A DNA stretch of 64,000 nt from Nipponacmea schrenckii (lineage: Eukaryota > Mollusca > Gastropoda > Lottiidae), in assembly GCA_030562195.1 (NCBI GenBank), contig JAUJPP010000012.1, positions 10,912,001 through 10,976,000 on the forward strand. Reading direction: 5' to 3'. Shown here piece after piece: positions 33,361-44,237 of the stretch. Under the pieces are notes generated by a model. It did not search any database, had not been told where the DNA came from, and saw only the letters and a list, made by a program, of their open reading frames with translations. The translations under genes were made by a program, and so were the position numbers. The stretch's first letter is position 1. Every line of letters starts with the position of its first letter.

Positions 33361-33882
33361 CTAAAACCAGATTGGTAGGAGATTGTTAACATGAAAATAA
33401 TTAAACAAATATTTGAAAATTAGTCTTTCAAACAATTTACAGATACAGCTATGTAATGAGATTGGTCTGTAGTTACTTACATTCCAAGATTCACCTTTCT
33501 TATAAAGTGGCATTACCCTTGATTCTTTCCATAGTGTTGGAAATAAACCTGATTTAAGGGATTTGTTAAATAAAAGATGAAGAGGGTAACTAATAGAAGA
33601 TGCGATGTTTTTAAGGAGAATAATACTGATTTTACCAAATCCATTTGCTTTTTTATTTTTCGAGCATTTTATTAGATCAGTTATTTCCTGCCCTGAAATG
33701 ATTGGCAAGGATATATGAGACGAAGATCGTTCATTAAAATCAGGTAGGTTATCGGTTGGAGTAACATTCGAAATGCTAGCAAAATAAGAATTGAATAACT
33801 GGGCGTCCGTATAGAATGTGGTGCCATTTGAGACAAGGGGAGACAGAGGGAGAGAGGAAAAGGTACCTAGAAAGTATTTCAT
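33361..33882 (-). pseudogene. LINE reverse transcriptase, N-terminal blocks
   Basis: 173 open codons: L-F-N-S-Y-F-A-S-I, I-T-D-L-I-K-C-S-K-N-K-K-A-N-G, Y-P-L-H-L-L-F-N-K-S-L-K-S-G, LWKESRVMPLYKKGE and VSNYRPISLHSCICKLFERL, the classic LINE palm entry (K.G....NYRPISLLS...K..E). The frame ends at the LINE's deleted palm segment. Confidence 0.88.
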
Positions 33883-34165
33883 ACAACGTCATGATCGGAA
33901 GAAACTGGATCGTTTATAACATCAGTTAACTTGCCATAAAATTTAGATTTCAATGATTTGATGAAATTATTAACACGATTTCGTTGAGTTTTATACTTTT
34001 TATAGTCGTTAATGTTCTTAGATTTGATTGATATTTTTCGAATCCTATCTCTTAATCTAATAGCTTTATTGGTGTCGTCGGTAACTTGGTAAAATCCTTA
34101 GCTTTATTCGTGGACTGACCAACAAATCGAACAATGGGCCTTGATATTTCATCTGGAAGGAAAGA

Positions 34166-34887
34166 CAAAAAAGTATTTGAGATTCAAATAAAATTAAAAT
34201 ACTATAACAATATCAACCCTTTTATTCTAAAAATTGCACTTTGTTCTAGATTTATGTTAGAAAATCGAATATCATTCGATTTGTAACTAGGTTGTATTTG
34301 ACCCGCATACGACCCATTTATTTTACCAACTGATTGACTCATATATGAACATGATGACGCTTTAAAGAGTCGACTCATTTAGGACTTAGTAAAACGTTAT
34401 TTCTATTGTGCGAAATTTGAGAGAATCTTGAATGCAAACAAAAGACATTTCTAAAATTTATCGATTTTTTGTGACATGGTGTAACAGGGTGTACCTTATT
34501 TTAACCTTAGTGTCTGTTAAGACTGTGTAGAAATCAAGCCCCTGTGTTTTGGTGATTCAGTTGACTAGTTAAAGGGAAGATATCTCCTTGGCTTCTATTC
34601 AAGTTATCTCAACAATAAGGCTAAAGATATTGACATGAACTACTAAAAATACTAAACACATTCTCATTACAATTTTACAATATTGAAGAATGAAAATAAT
34701 AAATACCTGTTATACGGTTATTTTTTCTGTGCTAGGTCTACATGGTATGATGTGTGGTCAATAGGGACAATAGTTAATGATCTTTAGTGATCAGGCATTC
34801 GACCCACATGTAGCCTACATAACTTGCACTATTATTAATCAAAAACTAAAGCATTATTATTATTTTATTCTGTCATTTCATTTTTAT
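34166..34887. other. No gene seen
   Basis: About 720 AT-rich bases between the LINE and the YqaJ/THAP transposon. No repeat or reading frame I can support. Confidence 0.4.
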
Positions 34888-34960
34888 GAGGTTAGCCATT
34901 TACCGAACGGTGGATAAATGGCGCGCGAGTACTGTCTGGTATCACTGCTAGGCCTAAAAT

Positions 34961-35290
34961 GGCGTCCAGCAGTTACGACGGCAGAACTACAATTGATTAA
35001 AAGCTGTGTTGCAAAGTAGAGGTGCAAAGACATCTGAGAGGAATGCTGATCTGATAGAAAGGTAAATTAATTAACCTACCTACTCTCTAAAGTTATTTTT
35101 GACTTCTATAATCTATAATAATCCAGTTATAAATAAACAACTATTTGTTTACCTCCAGCAAAATGGTCATCGTCGCTCATAATTCCAGTCGACCCAGCTG
35201 TAAATGGGTACGGTAATCCGGGAAAGATCAATGCCAAGGGTTTGGCCAAGGACCAGTTGGTAGAAAGGATCATTAACTTTGAACCTAAGT
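34961..35290 (+). pseudogene. SAP-domain exon(s) of the SWIM/YqaJ gene
   Basis: ATG at 34963 starts M-A-S-S-S-Y-D-G-R-T-T-I-D; after a one-base frame change come K-A-V-L-Q-S-R-G-A-K-T-S and N-A-D-L-I-E-R, ending at donor AAG|GTAAAT. L-x-x-x-L-x-x-R-G-x-x-x-x-G-x-K-x-x-L-I-x-R is the SAP DNA-binding motif. A following exon (from ~35155) reads W-S-S-S-L-I-I-P-V-D-P and D-Q-L-V-E-R-I-I-N-F before a stop at 35307. Confidence 0.6.
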
Positions 35291-35479
35291 TGTTATCCTT
35301 GGTCTTGTAAAATAGGCCTATAGGCCTATGGTCACTATAGACTATATAGATCTTTCTTTCTTTCCTTTACAATACATGGTTAATATTTTCCTAAGAACAT
35401 CATAGGCCTAATCCGCCGTTACGATTTCCAGGAAATTGAAGGGACCATGCATTGTTGTACAGGGCAGCATATGATGGTA

Positions 35480-36236
35480 AATGTTTTATTGGTGGTTTTT
35501 ATATTGTAGATTGGAAGCTTCTGATCGGAAAAGAAACTTTGCAAATGAGGCAATTATTCTACCAAGGGAAATACTGCCCGAATGGCCATCTGATTTTACT
35601 GGTTTTAAGCAAATGTGCTCTGAACACCGAGATCTATTTCCAAAAATATCTGTTGACCATATCAAAGGCTACTTCAAATTTAGATTAGCAAGTGATAAAG
35701 AAGGAATTGAGAAAGCAAAATTAATGCTGGAATCAGACAGAATAGATGAATGTAGCTTCTTGCTGGCAAATTATTTATATATCTGGCAGACATTGTAAGG
35801 GCTGCAATGAAAAAGAAGGTAATTGGATAACATTAAATGATGCCAATAATATATAAACAATGGTTTCACTAGCCAATTTACTTCATATTTAATTAAAAAA
35901 TTATAAAACCTGGTTTAATTTTTTTTACCTTATTGCAAATGATATAAATTTAATTCTAGGTGTCCTATTCATACAAAATAAAAATGAAGCTTAATGATTG
36001 GTGAGGTAGTCAACAGCGATTGTGAATGCCCAGCAGGGAAAGGTCCACATTCAACATGTAAACATGTTGCAACGGTTTTGCTAATGTTAGTTAAATTTGT
36101 GGAAGAAGGGAACTTATTGGTTGGCAAGACCTGCACTGAGACACTTCAATCATTTCACAAACCTAGAAAAGTCCACGAAGGAAATTTTTTCTGCTCAAAT
36201 TTAATAAAATATTATTGGAGCTATGCACTTGACTAA
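35480..36236 (+). pseudogene. SWIM zinc-finger exons of the SWIM/YqaJ gene
   Basis: Exon at ~35500-35820: LPREILPEWPSDFTGFKQMC, H-I-K-G-Y-F-K-F-R-L-A-S-D-K and, after a one-base frameshift at ~35780, Y-I-S-G-R-H-C-K-G-C. The next exon (~35960-36236): V-V-N-S-D-C-E-C-P-A-G-K-G-P-H-S-T-C-K-H, the SWIM zinc finger CxCx(n)CxH. SWIM domains bind DNA or protein. The nuclease half of the protein is displaced to 41930 by the Ngaro insertion. Confidence 0.72.
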
Positions 36237-36239
36237 AAT

Positions 36240-37282
36240 ATATGTAAGTAAAACCTGCATTCAGAGACCACTCAAGGGACTATTCAAAAACGGTCGCTGA
36301 ATGAAGGTGGCCTCTAAGAAGAGGAACTGAAAGACCATTTCGTTTTGACATTTTGGAAATCATAGGATCTTACTTTTACTCATACACGTGTAGTTTTGCC
36401 GCCTTTGCTTGCTATCTCCTATCTACCGACGGGGTGCTTTATTTTGGCGTATTTTATTTTCTTTTAGATACCAAAGTTTTCACTGTAACTATCGTTTTCA
36501 AAGTCAAAATTCTCTATCGTAAATCAATAAAATATCATTCTTTACTTGCATTCTAATTGCCCGGTAACACACATTATTTGTATATGTATATTTTAAAACT
36601 ATTTACATGATCTCCAATAAAAGCAATTAAAAATCAAATCTTGACGACCCGCGTCCAGCTTACTACAGGAACCAGCCGGGATACCAGGACCATGTCAGGA
36701 ATACTTTAATAAACTTTTGCAGTAATACAGGAACTGATATTCCACTCCGCTATATATATTCACATTTATTCCATTAAAGAATAAATGTTTTTATTGTAGA
36801 GGCCTTACAGGTTGTTTACATGTTTAATGTCATGGTCACTATGATTCCCTGTGGAAAGTTCCACAAGTTCAAGGTTGGGTCAGCTTTTCCCCTGCCTAGG
36901 TATTCTGAGTACTTCCAATAGGTGGCGATTTCAACTTCCTCTTTCAATTCAGCTAGGCATTGAGACAGGCTGCACATTTTTTTGGTAGGTTAGAAAATTT
37001 ATATTTTGTCAGTGTACTCTTTTTTAAAGATCGTTCTAACCCTTATGAGAATGCAGTCTGTCATCTAGTCTATATTCCTAGCTGATTTTCAAACTTGAAG
37101 GAGTTATTTATTTGCAAGATTGAATTAGATTAGAATTTTAATTGGAATTTTTTCCATGCCACACCTCAGGCTCTGCTGCTCTTGTTGAGTCTATGGGATA
37201 TTACTTGAAATATAGAAATATTTAATTTTGATTTGCAATTGAATTCAACATCTGTATTCCATATTTCATATAATTTTGGATC
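36240..37282 (+). other. Intron end and Ngaro 5' untranslated region
   Basis: No protein-coding region. The boundary between the transposon's own intron and the Ngaro 5' end lies somewhere here, perhaps near 36590-36870. Confidence 0.4.
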
Positions 37283-38310
37283 ATGGTGAGGAGAATCAAG
37301 AGACCCAGTAAGAGTACTTATGCCAGGAACCAAATAAATTCAATAACTTCCAATCGATCTACTGCCACTGGGCCTAAATCAACCAACAGCGAAAAGGAAT
37401 TAATTACAGAACCATCAGCTCTACTACAACGATCTGCTGAACCTGAAATTTTAACACAACAGTCTGTTCATCAACAGATTACTGACATCACCCCTACAAA
37501 TGATCAGGGTAATGTCTCTTTAACATCTGAATTTATTCATTCTTTTTCACATAGGCCTACCGGTACTCCTCCTAATGAGTTTCCATTGTTAGGAAATAAC
37601 GTATCTCATTTGATTAAAACAAAATTAATCCAAGGAAACTTCATCAATTTAGCCTCCTTGCTTGACAATACCCTTCTTAGTGAGGAATCTAGCAATAAAA
37701 CATTTACTTTAACTGATAAGGGAGAGCTTGTCATACGTGAAAAATCATACCATAAAATTCAAAATATCGAACGCTGGTCTGATGCTTTTCTTGTCTATAT
37801 TAGCATATATTGTGCAGCGAAACCTGACAAACTGCAAGAATTGCTCAAATATATGCTGTCCGACTAGCTGCTCATCAGTTTGGAGGTATAGGCTGGCGAG
37901 TCTATGATGAAAAATTCAGACTCAAACGAAGCATAGATCCATCTAGCTCTTGGGACACAATTGATAACGATTTGTGGCTTATATGCATGACAGCTTCTGC
38001 AAACCCTACCGAATTTTCTTATGATAAAAATAAGTTTGACTCCACAGGCAATTTTGGTTCGAAAGCTAACAAGTATGCTATGAACAAATGTTTTAAATTT
38101 AATTATAAAAGTTTTTGTGAAAGAGTTAACTGTAAGTATCAGCCTTCCTGTATTAAATGCAATAAGGAACACCCAGTTAAAGTTTGTAACTTGGACCCCC
38201 AAAAGAATGATGGTGGATCTAATAAGTCAAAATTCCAACAGCAGGGATCAATCAATAGTAAGTCTGTGGACATTAGGCAAAACACCAATTCAAATAGAAC
38301 CTCTAGTTAG
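37283..38310 (+). pseudogene. Ngaro Gag with zinc-finger-like Cys cluster
   Basis: ATG at 37283; first part (194 codons) ends at a stop at 37865, and homologous sequence continues one frame over: A-A-H-Q-F-G-G-I-G-W-R-V-Y-D-E, W-D-T-I-D-N-D-L-W-L. Near the end CFKFNYKSFCERVNCKYQPS leads into C-I-K-C-N-K-E-H-P-V-K-V-C, a Cys/His cluster typical of the end of YR-element Gag proteins. The RT frame overlaps its end. Confidence 0.72.
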
Positions 38311-39279
38311 ATATTTAAAATTTTACTCTGATCAAGAAACTGCTAAGGAAATTGAAAATGGCTTTAAAAATGGTTTCTATCTTCATTATGATGGCCCTAG
38401 GGAATTTCACCAATCTAAAAATTTGAAAAGTGCATATGAGAACCCGACTGCAACTTTGGAAAAAATTAATACAGAAATTGCATTAGGTAGAATGATGGGT
38501 CCCTTTGATCAACCCCCTATTGAAAACCTTAGAATTTCTCCCATTGGTATTGTTCCAAAGTCTTCGTCTGGTTTTCGCTTAATAACCCATTTATCCTATC
38601 CTGCAGATAAGAGTGTCAATGACTTTATTGATCCCAAATACTGCAAAGTAAATTATACATCATTTGATAAAGTGATTGACATGATTGCTAAATTGGGCAA
38701 AGGGGCTGAACTTGCGAAAGTGGATATAAAAAGTGCCTTTAGATTGCTACCAATAAATCCACATGATTTTCAACTACTAGGTCTTGAATTAAATAATAAA
38801 TTTTATGTTGACAAATGTCTCCCTATGGGCTGTTCGATTTCTTGCAATTTATTTGAGAAATTTTCCACATTTTTGCATTTTTTAGTTTCCTTCCTTTGTC
38901 GAAAATCTACAGTTGATCACTATTTAGATGACTTCATTTTTGCTGGTCATGTTAAAACTAATGATTGTCTTGAGCTGAAATCTTGTTTTGAACATTTGTG
39001 TGCATTCCCCTTGCTCATGAAAAGTCAGTGGGTCCAACAAAAATTCTGACATTTCTTGGTATTGAGATTGATACTGAATTGATGTGTATACGTATTCCAG
39101 ATACCAAGTGTCAGATATTACGGGGTCGACTGTTAGAAATGTTAGGTAGGAAAAAAGTGCAATTAAGAGATTTTCAGTCATTTGTGGGCTTATTGAATTT
39201 TTTCACTAAGGCTGTTAGGGCTGGACGTACTTTTAATCGTAGATTCTATAATGTATTACTAAACCACATTATAAAGTAA
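38306..39279 (+). pseudogene. Ngaro reverse transcriptase
   Basis: Blocks: I-S-P-I-G-I-V-P-K-S-S-S-G-F-R, L-I-T-H-L-S-Y-P, A-E-L-A-K-V-D-I-K-S-A-F-R (first catalytic Asp), C-L-P-M-G-C-S-I-S-C, and V-D-H-Y-L-D-D-F-I-F (YLDD). A frameshift at ~39000 moves the rest (ILTFLGIEIDTELM, LLEMLGRKKVQLRDFQSFVG) into the next frame, ending at 39279. The catalytic residues are all present. Confidence 0.85.
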
Positions 39280-39762
39280 AAATACGTAAGGAGTTAAAAG
39301 ATGACATCAAAGTTTGGCTCAAATTTCTGGATGAATTTCCAGGTCACATCTATTTTCCGGAATCTCACTGGGAAAGAAACGATACTTTTAAACTTTATAC
39401 GGACAGTTCAGGTAATCCAAATTTAGGATGTGGGGCATTTTTTGGAAATCAATGGGTTTTTTACCAATGGCCTGACAGCTGGCGAAATACAGGAGTTTTT
39501 AAAGATATGACTTTTTAGAAATGATACCTATTGTCTTAGCACTTATTGTTTGGGGAGGTAAATTGTCCAACAAACGAATTAAATTTTACATAGATAATCT
39601 ATCTTTAGTGTACATATTAACGTCCTTGACCTCAACTTCAAAAAGAGTAATGTCACTGATTAGGCCATTTGTTTTAGAAACTATGAAAATCAATCTCATT
39701 TTTAAAACTCAGCACATAAATACCTTTGATAATGCAATTGCTGATTAAATTTCTCGTAAGCA
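39280..39762 (+). pseudogene. Ngaro RNase H
   Basis: F-K-L-Y-T-D-S-S-G-N-P-N-L-G-C-G-A-F-F, then after a frame interruption at ~39517 M-I-P-I-V-L-A-L-I-V-W (catalytic Glu position lies just before), K-F-Y-I-D-N-L-S-L-V-Y-I-L-T, and F-D-N-A-I-A-D-x-I-S-R with a TAA stop. This is the RNase H of YR retroelements, fused to RT when intact. Confidence 0.78.
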
Positions 39763-40742
39763 GTGGTCAAGACTATTCAACTTAATGCCAGAGGCAGACT
39801 CCGTGCCACAGCCAGTTCCACTGGAATTTCACCAAATGATCTACAGCTTGAATCTCAACGATTGCTGACCTCAGCTTTATCAAAGAATACATCAACGACA
39901 TATTCCACTGGTTTGCAAGCATTTACCAAATATAGATCTGATTTCAATTTTGATAATATTTGGCCTCCACCTCTTAACCATATCATACATTTTATTGCCT
40001 ACTTATCCTTGAAAGGCTTGGCTTATTCAACTGCTAAAGTTTATATTTCTTCCATTGGCTATCATTGCAAAATAAATAATTACATTGATAAAACACAAAA
40101 TTTTATAGTTGCTAGTATTTTAGATGGTTATAGAAGATCTAAAGGTAGTAAAGATATCCGATTGCCAATCACGCCAGAACTCTTAATACGCATGTTTCAT
40201 GTTATTCCGAGCATTGCGTCTAATATTTACGAATCAACTCTCTTCAAAGCTGTATTTTCACTAACATACTTTCGTGTTGGTGAGATAGCTATATGCAAGG
40301 GTAATAACTGTAGCATTGAAAATTTAAAAATTGATTGGCAGAATTTTTTGATAAATGTTACTCTTACTCAATCTAAAACTGATCAATTTGGCCAAGGAGT
40401 CACACTATCAATTCCCCAAACAAACAATAAATTTTTATGTCCTTTTCTTAATCTCCAAGAATTTTTGAAAATTCGTCCAAAGCAATCTGGTCCATTATTT
40501 TGCCATTTCAGTAGCATTCCCCTCACACGGTACCAATTCACTGCTTTTTAAATAAAATCATGAATTGTTTAAATTGTGAGTCAAAACGTTATAAAGCTCA
40601 CTCCTTTCGTATTGGAGCGGCTACAACTGCAGCTTTACTAGGCATACCAGATGACGTCATTATGCAGGCTGGGAGATGGAAATCATCTGTTTTTAAGACC
40701 TATATAAGAACTCCTCTTGCCCACATTCCAAACCTAGTTTAA
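39763..40742 (+). pseudogene. Ngaro tyrosine recombinase
   Basis: A lambda-integrase-family recombinase. The SAM-like N-terminal part (S-K-N-T-S-T-T-Y-S-T-G-L-Q-A-F) is followed by the catalytic domain: F-S-L-T-Y-F-R-V-G-E (first Arg), A-H-S-F-R-I-G-A-A-T (H-x-x-R), and G-R-W-K-S-S-V-F-K-T-Y-I-R (nucleophile Tyr). A one-base insertion at ~40550 splits it into 262- and 60-codon frames. In Ngaro and DIRS elements this enzyme replaces DDE integrase to insert a circular copy. Confidence 0.88.
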
Positions 40743-40769
40743 TAATACTATTGTCAACATATTTCAGAA

Positions 40770-41349
40770 ACAATTAAAGTTTGGTGTGTTGGATCCTCTC
40801 TTATAAGGAGAGCCTTCTTGTTCGCACGAAAGCATCCAGATGGACCTGACTTAGGCCTAGATTGCTGCTCTTTTTGGTGGCAAGGATACGGTGGGTTAAC
40901 ATTATATAAACTAAAATACCGGCTTCGTCATTTATTACAATTAGAAGCTCCTCCACATTACTTATTAATCCACTGTGGTGGAAATGACTTGGGTCTTAAG
41001 CCCTTGGGTGAGCTGTATAAGAAGGTTGCAAACCTATTAGCTGAAATCCAACAATTGTTCCCTGTTTCAAATCTAATTTGGTCACAGGTTTTGCCAAGAA
41101 TCAATTGGAAATATGCCAGGATTAACAAAAGTATGGAAAAGTGTAGGACAAGACTAAATAGTTTTGTCACGAAAAGAATTCTTGAAATGGGGGGTTACTG
41201 CATCAAGTAGGGACAATTGGGTCTTTGTAAGTCACATTTTGTGGATGAGTTGCACTTGTCCCATGAGGGGAATGAAATATTCCTGAGCACAATTTCAAAA
41301 GCTATTAATTTCTTTATGCATAATGACAGAAGAATATATGTGCCATAGT
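40770..41349 (+). pseudogene. SGNH hydrolase domain carried by the Ngaro element
   Basis: Downstream of the recombinase, after a possible splice acceptor ATATTTCAG (40762-40770): V-W-C-V-G-S-S-L-I-R-R-A (block I Ser), Y-L-L-I-H-C-G-G-N-D-L-G (blocks III: G-x-N-D) and H-F-V-D-E-L-H-L-S-H-E-G-N (block V: D-x-x-H). All catalytic residues of SGNH/GDSL esterases remain, but a TAG at 41208 splits it. A hydrolase is an unusual cargo for a retroelement; its role is unknown. Confidence 0.75.
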
Positions 41350-41929
41350 TTTTAATTCGGTTGTTAATTGTTAATTGGCACCATTGGTCACGGCAGGCAA
41401 TGTACCGCAATTCCTTCACAATTTTTGTATTGTGGCGGAGGTTCAGTTGTTTTTTGACAGGCACTGTTTCCAGGCCTCATACCTCTGGTTGATTTTTGGG
41501 GGCTGCCATAAATGCTTTTGCCGGCAGCCTCATATATTGTTTTGTATTACACTGTATTACATTGTTACATTGTTGCACATTGTATATAAGTTGTTCATGC
41601 TGCCGTGACATTTTTAGTGCCAATAAAATATTTTAATTAAATATAATCACCTTCTTCAATAATCCAAAGCAAATTTACAGGATGGTGTCCATGACCACTC
41701 ATACTTCACCCTTCACAGAATACTGGGTTCTTGATTCACTAAAGGTACAATATAGATTCATATACTGTACTTTCGACCATTTTTATTCTAATGGAGTTAA
41801 TATTAAGAATAAAACTTATTTTTATCACTTACTATATAATCATTTTTAATATTTATTTAATAAATATTAAAGAAAATTATATAGTAAGTGATAAAAAATA
41901 AGTTATATTTATTTATAGGTATCAACGGA
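41350..41929. other. Ngaro 3' region and intron of the YqaJ gene
   Basis: 41350-41640 is likely Ngaro 3' noncoding DNA, with GGGGGCTGCC ... GGCAGCC and repeated ATTACATTGT. 41640-41929 is intron of the surrounding YqaJ gene, ending in acceptor TTTATAG before VSTEEATD. Confidence 0.45.
41813..41904. repeat. 92-bp near-perfect hairpin (foldback MITE candidate)
   Basis: Left arm 41813-41840 (AACTTATTTTTATCACTTAC...) pairs with 41876-41904 with one extra A; the centre TTAATATTTA/TAAATATTAA pairs again. It lies within the transposon intron just before the YqaJ exon. Confidence 0.8.
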
Positions 41930-42569
41930 AGAAGCTACAGATATTGAATTAAAAACACATGCACAAAGTCAATCGTTACTTTGGTTTGATGTTCGTCAGT
42001 GGCTTATCACGGCCTCCAGATTTGGGGAAATTCTCAAGATGACAGAAAGAAGAAATATTGAAAACTTATGCAAAAGTGTTACATCAGTTATTTCAAATTT
42101 TGATACAGAAGCCACAATTCATGGACGACAGTTTGAAAATTCAGCTACTAAAGAATTTGAGAAATTATGTAATCTGAAAGTTTTACCATGTGGATTTTTC
42201 ATTCAGTCTGATATTCCATTCCTTGGGGCAACACCAGATGGAATTATTGATTCTAAATATATTGTGGAAATTAAGTGCCCCTATAAGGGTCGTGATGTTG
42301 ATAAAATCAATGCAACAGATGGTAACCTTTCCTTTTTTGGAAACATGGGATGATGGTGCCTTACATCTTAAAAGGTCACATAATTATTTCATTCAAATTC
42401 AAGGGCAATTACATATAACAAACTTTGTTATTTTATTGTTTATGTATTCAAGGATATATTTGTTGAAGAAATAATGTATGATGAAGCCTTTTGTACCCAG
42501 GAACTCATTCCTAAACTTCATGAATTTTTTAATAAAGATCTCTTGAAGTGTATTGCAAAAAATCTGTAA
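41920..42569 (+). pseudogene. YqaJ-type nuclease domain of the DNA transposon
   Basis: Sequence: T-H-A-Q-S-Q-S-L-L-W-F-D-V-R-Q-W-L-I-T-A-S-R-F-G; A-T-I-H-G-R-Q-F-E-N-S-A; F-L-G-A-T-P-D-G-I-I-D; Y-I-V-E-I-K-C-P-Y. The W-x-x-x-R...TAS.FG, G-x-x-x-E, PDG and EIKCP motifs define the YqaJ/lambda-exonuclease (PD-(D/E)xK) fold, with the D of PDG and E/K of EIK as metal-binding residues. A frameshift at ~42330 moves the end (D-E-A-F-C-T-Q-E-L-I-P-K-L-H) to another frame, stop at ~42568. Confidence 0.82.
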
Positions 42570-42624
42570 ATGGAAATGAAATAAATGTTAAGCATATATA
42601 ATATTAATATAATTTCTTTATTTT

Positions 42625-43384
42625 TTAAGCAAGTTTTCCCACAATTGATGGCCTCAAATTACAGAACAGGAAACATATGTAGATAATTCGTGAGCCGAGT
42701 GGAACTTTGGTGCTGGCCAATGGATGCTGTAGAATTTTATATGCTTTGGTTAATCCTATCAATCGGTCTACGTGAATCCTTTTTGAAGCTATGCGCCTAT
42801 CGTGAACAACTTGCTGAGGTTCAAGCTGACTTTTTCCTTTCAAAAAAGTAGGAATGTTCACTTTAACCTCTAATTCTGCAAACAGATCTTGTACCATTAT
42901 ACCTCGGTCAGCCATAATACTATCACCCGTTTCGAACATACAGGAGCTTTTTGAAACGAGTTCTGATCTCTCTATTATTTGTCTGTCACTAGTTGAACCA
43001 CCGTAACAATCACTTACAAATGAAACTGTACCACGCGGAGTAATACCTATCATAGATTTTAGAGTATTCTTGTTTTTATAGGTTGAAAATGTGGCCGATT
43101 GTGATTCCACATTGGTTGGTTTCTGTATTGGAATTTCTGTTGCGTCTAATACCACCCTAATAGATGGAAACCGTTTTCCAAAATTCACAGGCATGTACTC
43201 CTGACACAGATTTATTTCTTTAAACTGGAAATATACGAAGTTAATCCAGGTATTTACAATGGCAGAAACTGCACTCTCACTAATTTTAAACATGAATGCG
43301 AGTTCTAGGTCTTCCTTTGCTTGCCGCAGTTTCATGACTGTAAGAAAAAACTGATCTTCTGGACTTAGATTTGTTGCACGTTCC
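42625..43384 (-). CDS. DDE transposase exon (HARBI1/DDE_Tnp_4-like)
   Basis: Open from an acceptor-like CTCTAG at ~43385 to the stop at 42625. Blocks: E-R-A-T-N-L-S-P-E-D-Q-F-F-L-T, V-S-A-I-V-N-T-W-I-N-F-V-Y, V-V-L-D-A-T-E-I-P-I (first Asp), M-I-G-I-T-P-R-G-T-V-S-F-V-S, G-S-T-S-D-R-Q-I, I-M-A-D-R-G-I (second Asp), and A-S-K-R-I-H-V-D-R-L-I-G where relatives have R-I-H-V-E-R. It cuts and joins the transposon ends. The reading frame is uninterrupted, but the catalytic Glu is Asp here. Confidence 0.82.
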
Positions 43385-43406
43385 TAGAGGTTATAGGCTG
43401 CTGGTC

Positions 43407-43703
43407 CTAACAGAGCGAAAACAAAATTAAAATGTACAAAATTTTCAAATCCAGTATGGCCTTAAAATCACATTGAATTCCACAATCGATCTGTGTATCT
43501 GGTTGTACAGGAAAGCTAGAATTTAAAAAACTGACAACTTCTTCGTGTTGAATAATTTCAATATCTGGGGTTGTTTCAGTCAGTTTTCTACGCTTGGTTG
43601 CCCGTTCATCCCTCTCATCTATTGAACGGTTCAATTCGGATGGACATTGATTGAAAGGAAAAATAGATGGCACTACCCCAGGTTTTAACCTCTTCTTCTC
43701 ACC
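43407..43703 (-). CDS. Transposase linker exon with nuclear-localisation signal
   Basis: From acceptor TATTCAG: G-E-K-K-R-L-K-P-G-V-V-P-S-I-F-P-F, then R-A-T-K-R-R-K-L (basic, NLS-like) and I-D-C-G-I-Q-C-D-F. The K-P-G-(A/V)-V-P-S-(I/L)-F-P phrase is the usual end of a THAP domain. The 3' donor is uncertain; the open frame runs to 43407 and the next exon starts at ~43384. Confidence 0.65.
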   Translation of the reverse strand, partial: GEKKRLKPGVVPSIFPFNQCPSELNRSIDERDERATKRRKLTETTPDIEIIQHEEVVSFLNSSFPVQPDTQIDCGIQCDFKAILDLKILYILILFSLC

Positions 43704-44032
43704 TGAATAAAAGTAAAAAAATAAATTTTAAGTAATAATTAAAATGACATTTTTTTTAGTCAAGTACAATTTTTGATTTTTTAGATATTCCCCCTAATAC
43801 AGTGTCTAACCTTTCACATGGCTAATTATACTCAATATTGTCAAGAAGAATAAAAATAGTTCGCCTAGGCCTATTATTATGCCAATGGGAAATTATGCTC
43901 CCCACAAATTTAGCTTACTTTCTGGAGCTACACTGTCTGTGTCATCAACTCGGTACAAACAATACTTATAAATGTCTTAATAAAATTAGATTTATATCAA
44001 GTAATAAGAAAACGTATTATAATTATTCTTAC

Positions 44033-44237
44033 CTAGCAAACCAGGATCTCTATAATCACAGGCTCTAAAATGTCTCTGACACACACCACTTCGTTTTCTA
44101 GGTGTCCACAACTTATTTACCTCACTTTCATTACCTCTTTTGATCGCCACACACCATTTCAATCTCTGTTCTCGGTCACTTGGAAAACTATGACCTCCTT
44201 TATTGTTACATTGAGGTACAACACAGTAATCAGGCAT
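44033..44237 (-). CDS. THAP domain exon of the transposase
   Basis: ATG at 44237: M-P-D-Y-C-V-V-P-Q-C-N-N-K (C2 of C2CH), G-H-S-F-P-S-D, L-K-W-C-V-A-I-K-R (conserved Trp), and G-V-C-Q-R-H-F (CxxH). It ends at donor CTAG|GTAAGA. The C2CH THAP zinc finger binds the transposon ends; it is found in P-element and some Harbinger-related transposases. All four zinc ligands are present. Confidence 0.85.

Larger units (their letters stand above)
31195..34165 (-). mobile_element. Non-LTR retrotransposon (LINE), decayed, with nested insertion
   Basis: Read right to left: F-V-G-Q-S-T-N-K-A-K-D near 34110, the RT fingers and palm, a damaged F-A-D-D block at ~33180, an RT thumb interrupted by an 881-bp element at 32053-32933, and a C-terminal end with a CX1C...HX4C finger. 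No endonuclease was found, so it is 5'-truncated or deleted. Several frameshifts and a ~150-base gap in the palm are present. Confidence 0.85.
36560..41640 (+). mobile_element. Ngaro-type tyrosine-recombinase retrotransposon
   Basis: Order: Gag, reverse transcriptase, RNase H, tyrosine recombinase and SGNH hydrolase. The RT core P-M-G-C-S-I-S-C with H-Y-L-D-D-F and a tyrosine recombinase in place of integrase mark it as a YR element; the extra hydrolase frame is known to me from Ngaro relatives. Limits are approximate: the left is between the SWIM exon (36236) and gag (37283), the right after the CAATAAAAT near 41623. I did not find its split direct repeats. Frameshifts in gag, RT and recombinase make it inactive. 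Confidence 0.8.

Noticed and set aside
36353..36556. 67-codon hydrophobic frame
   Set aside because: AT-driven Phe/Leu/Tyr-rich frame in noncoding sequence between transposon parts; no start context or homology.
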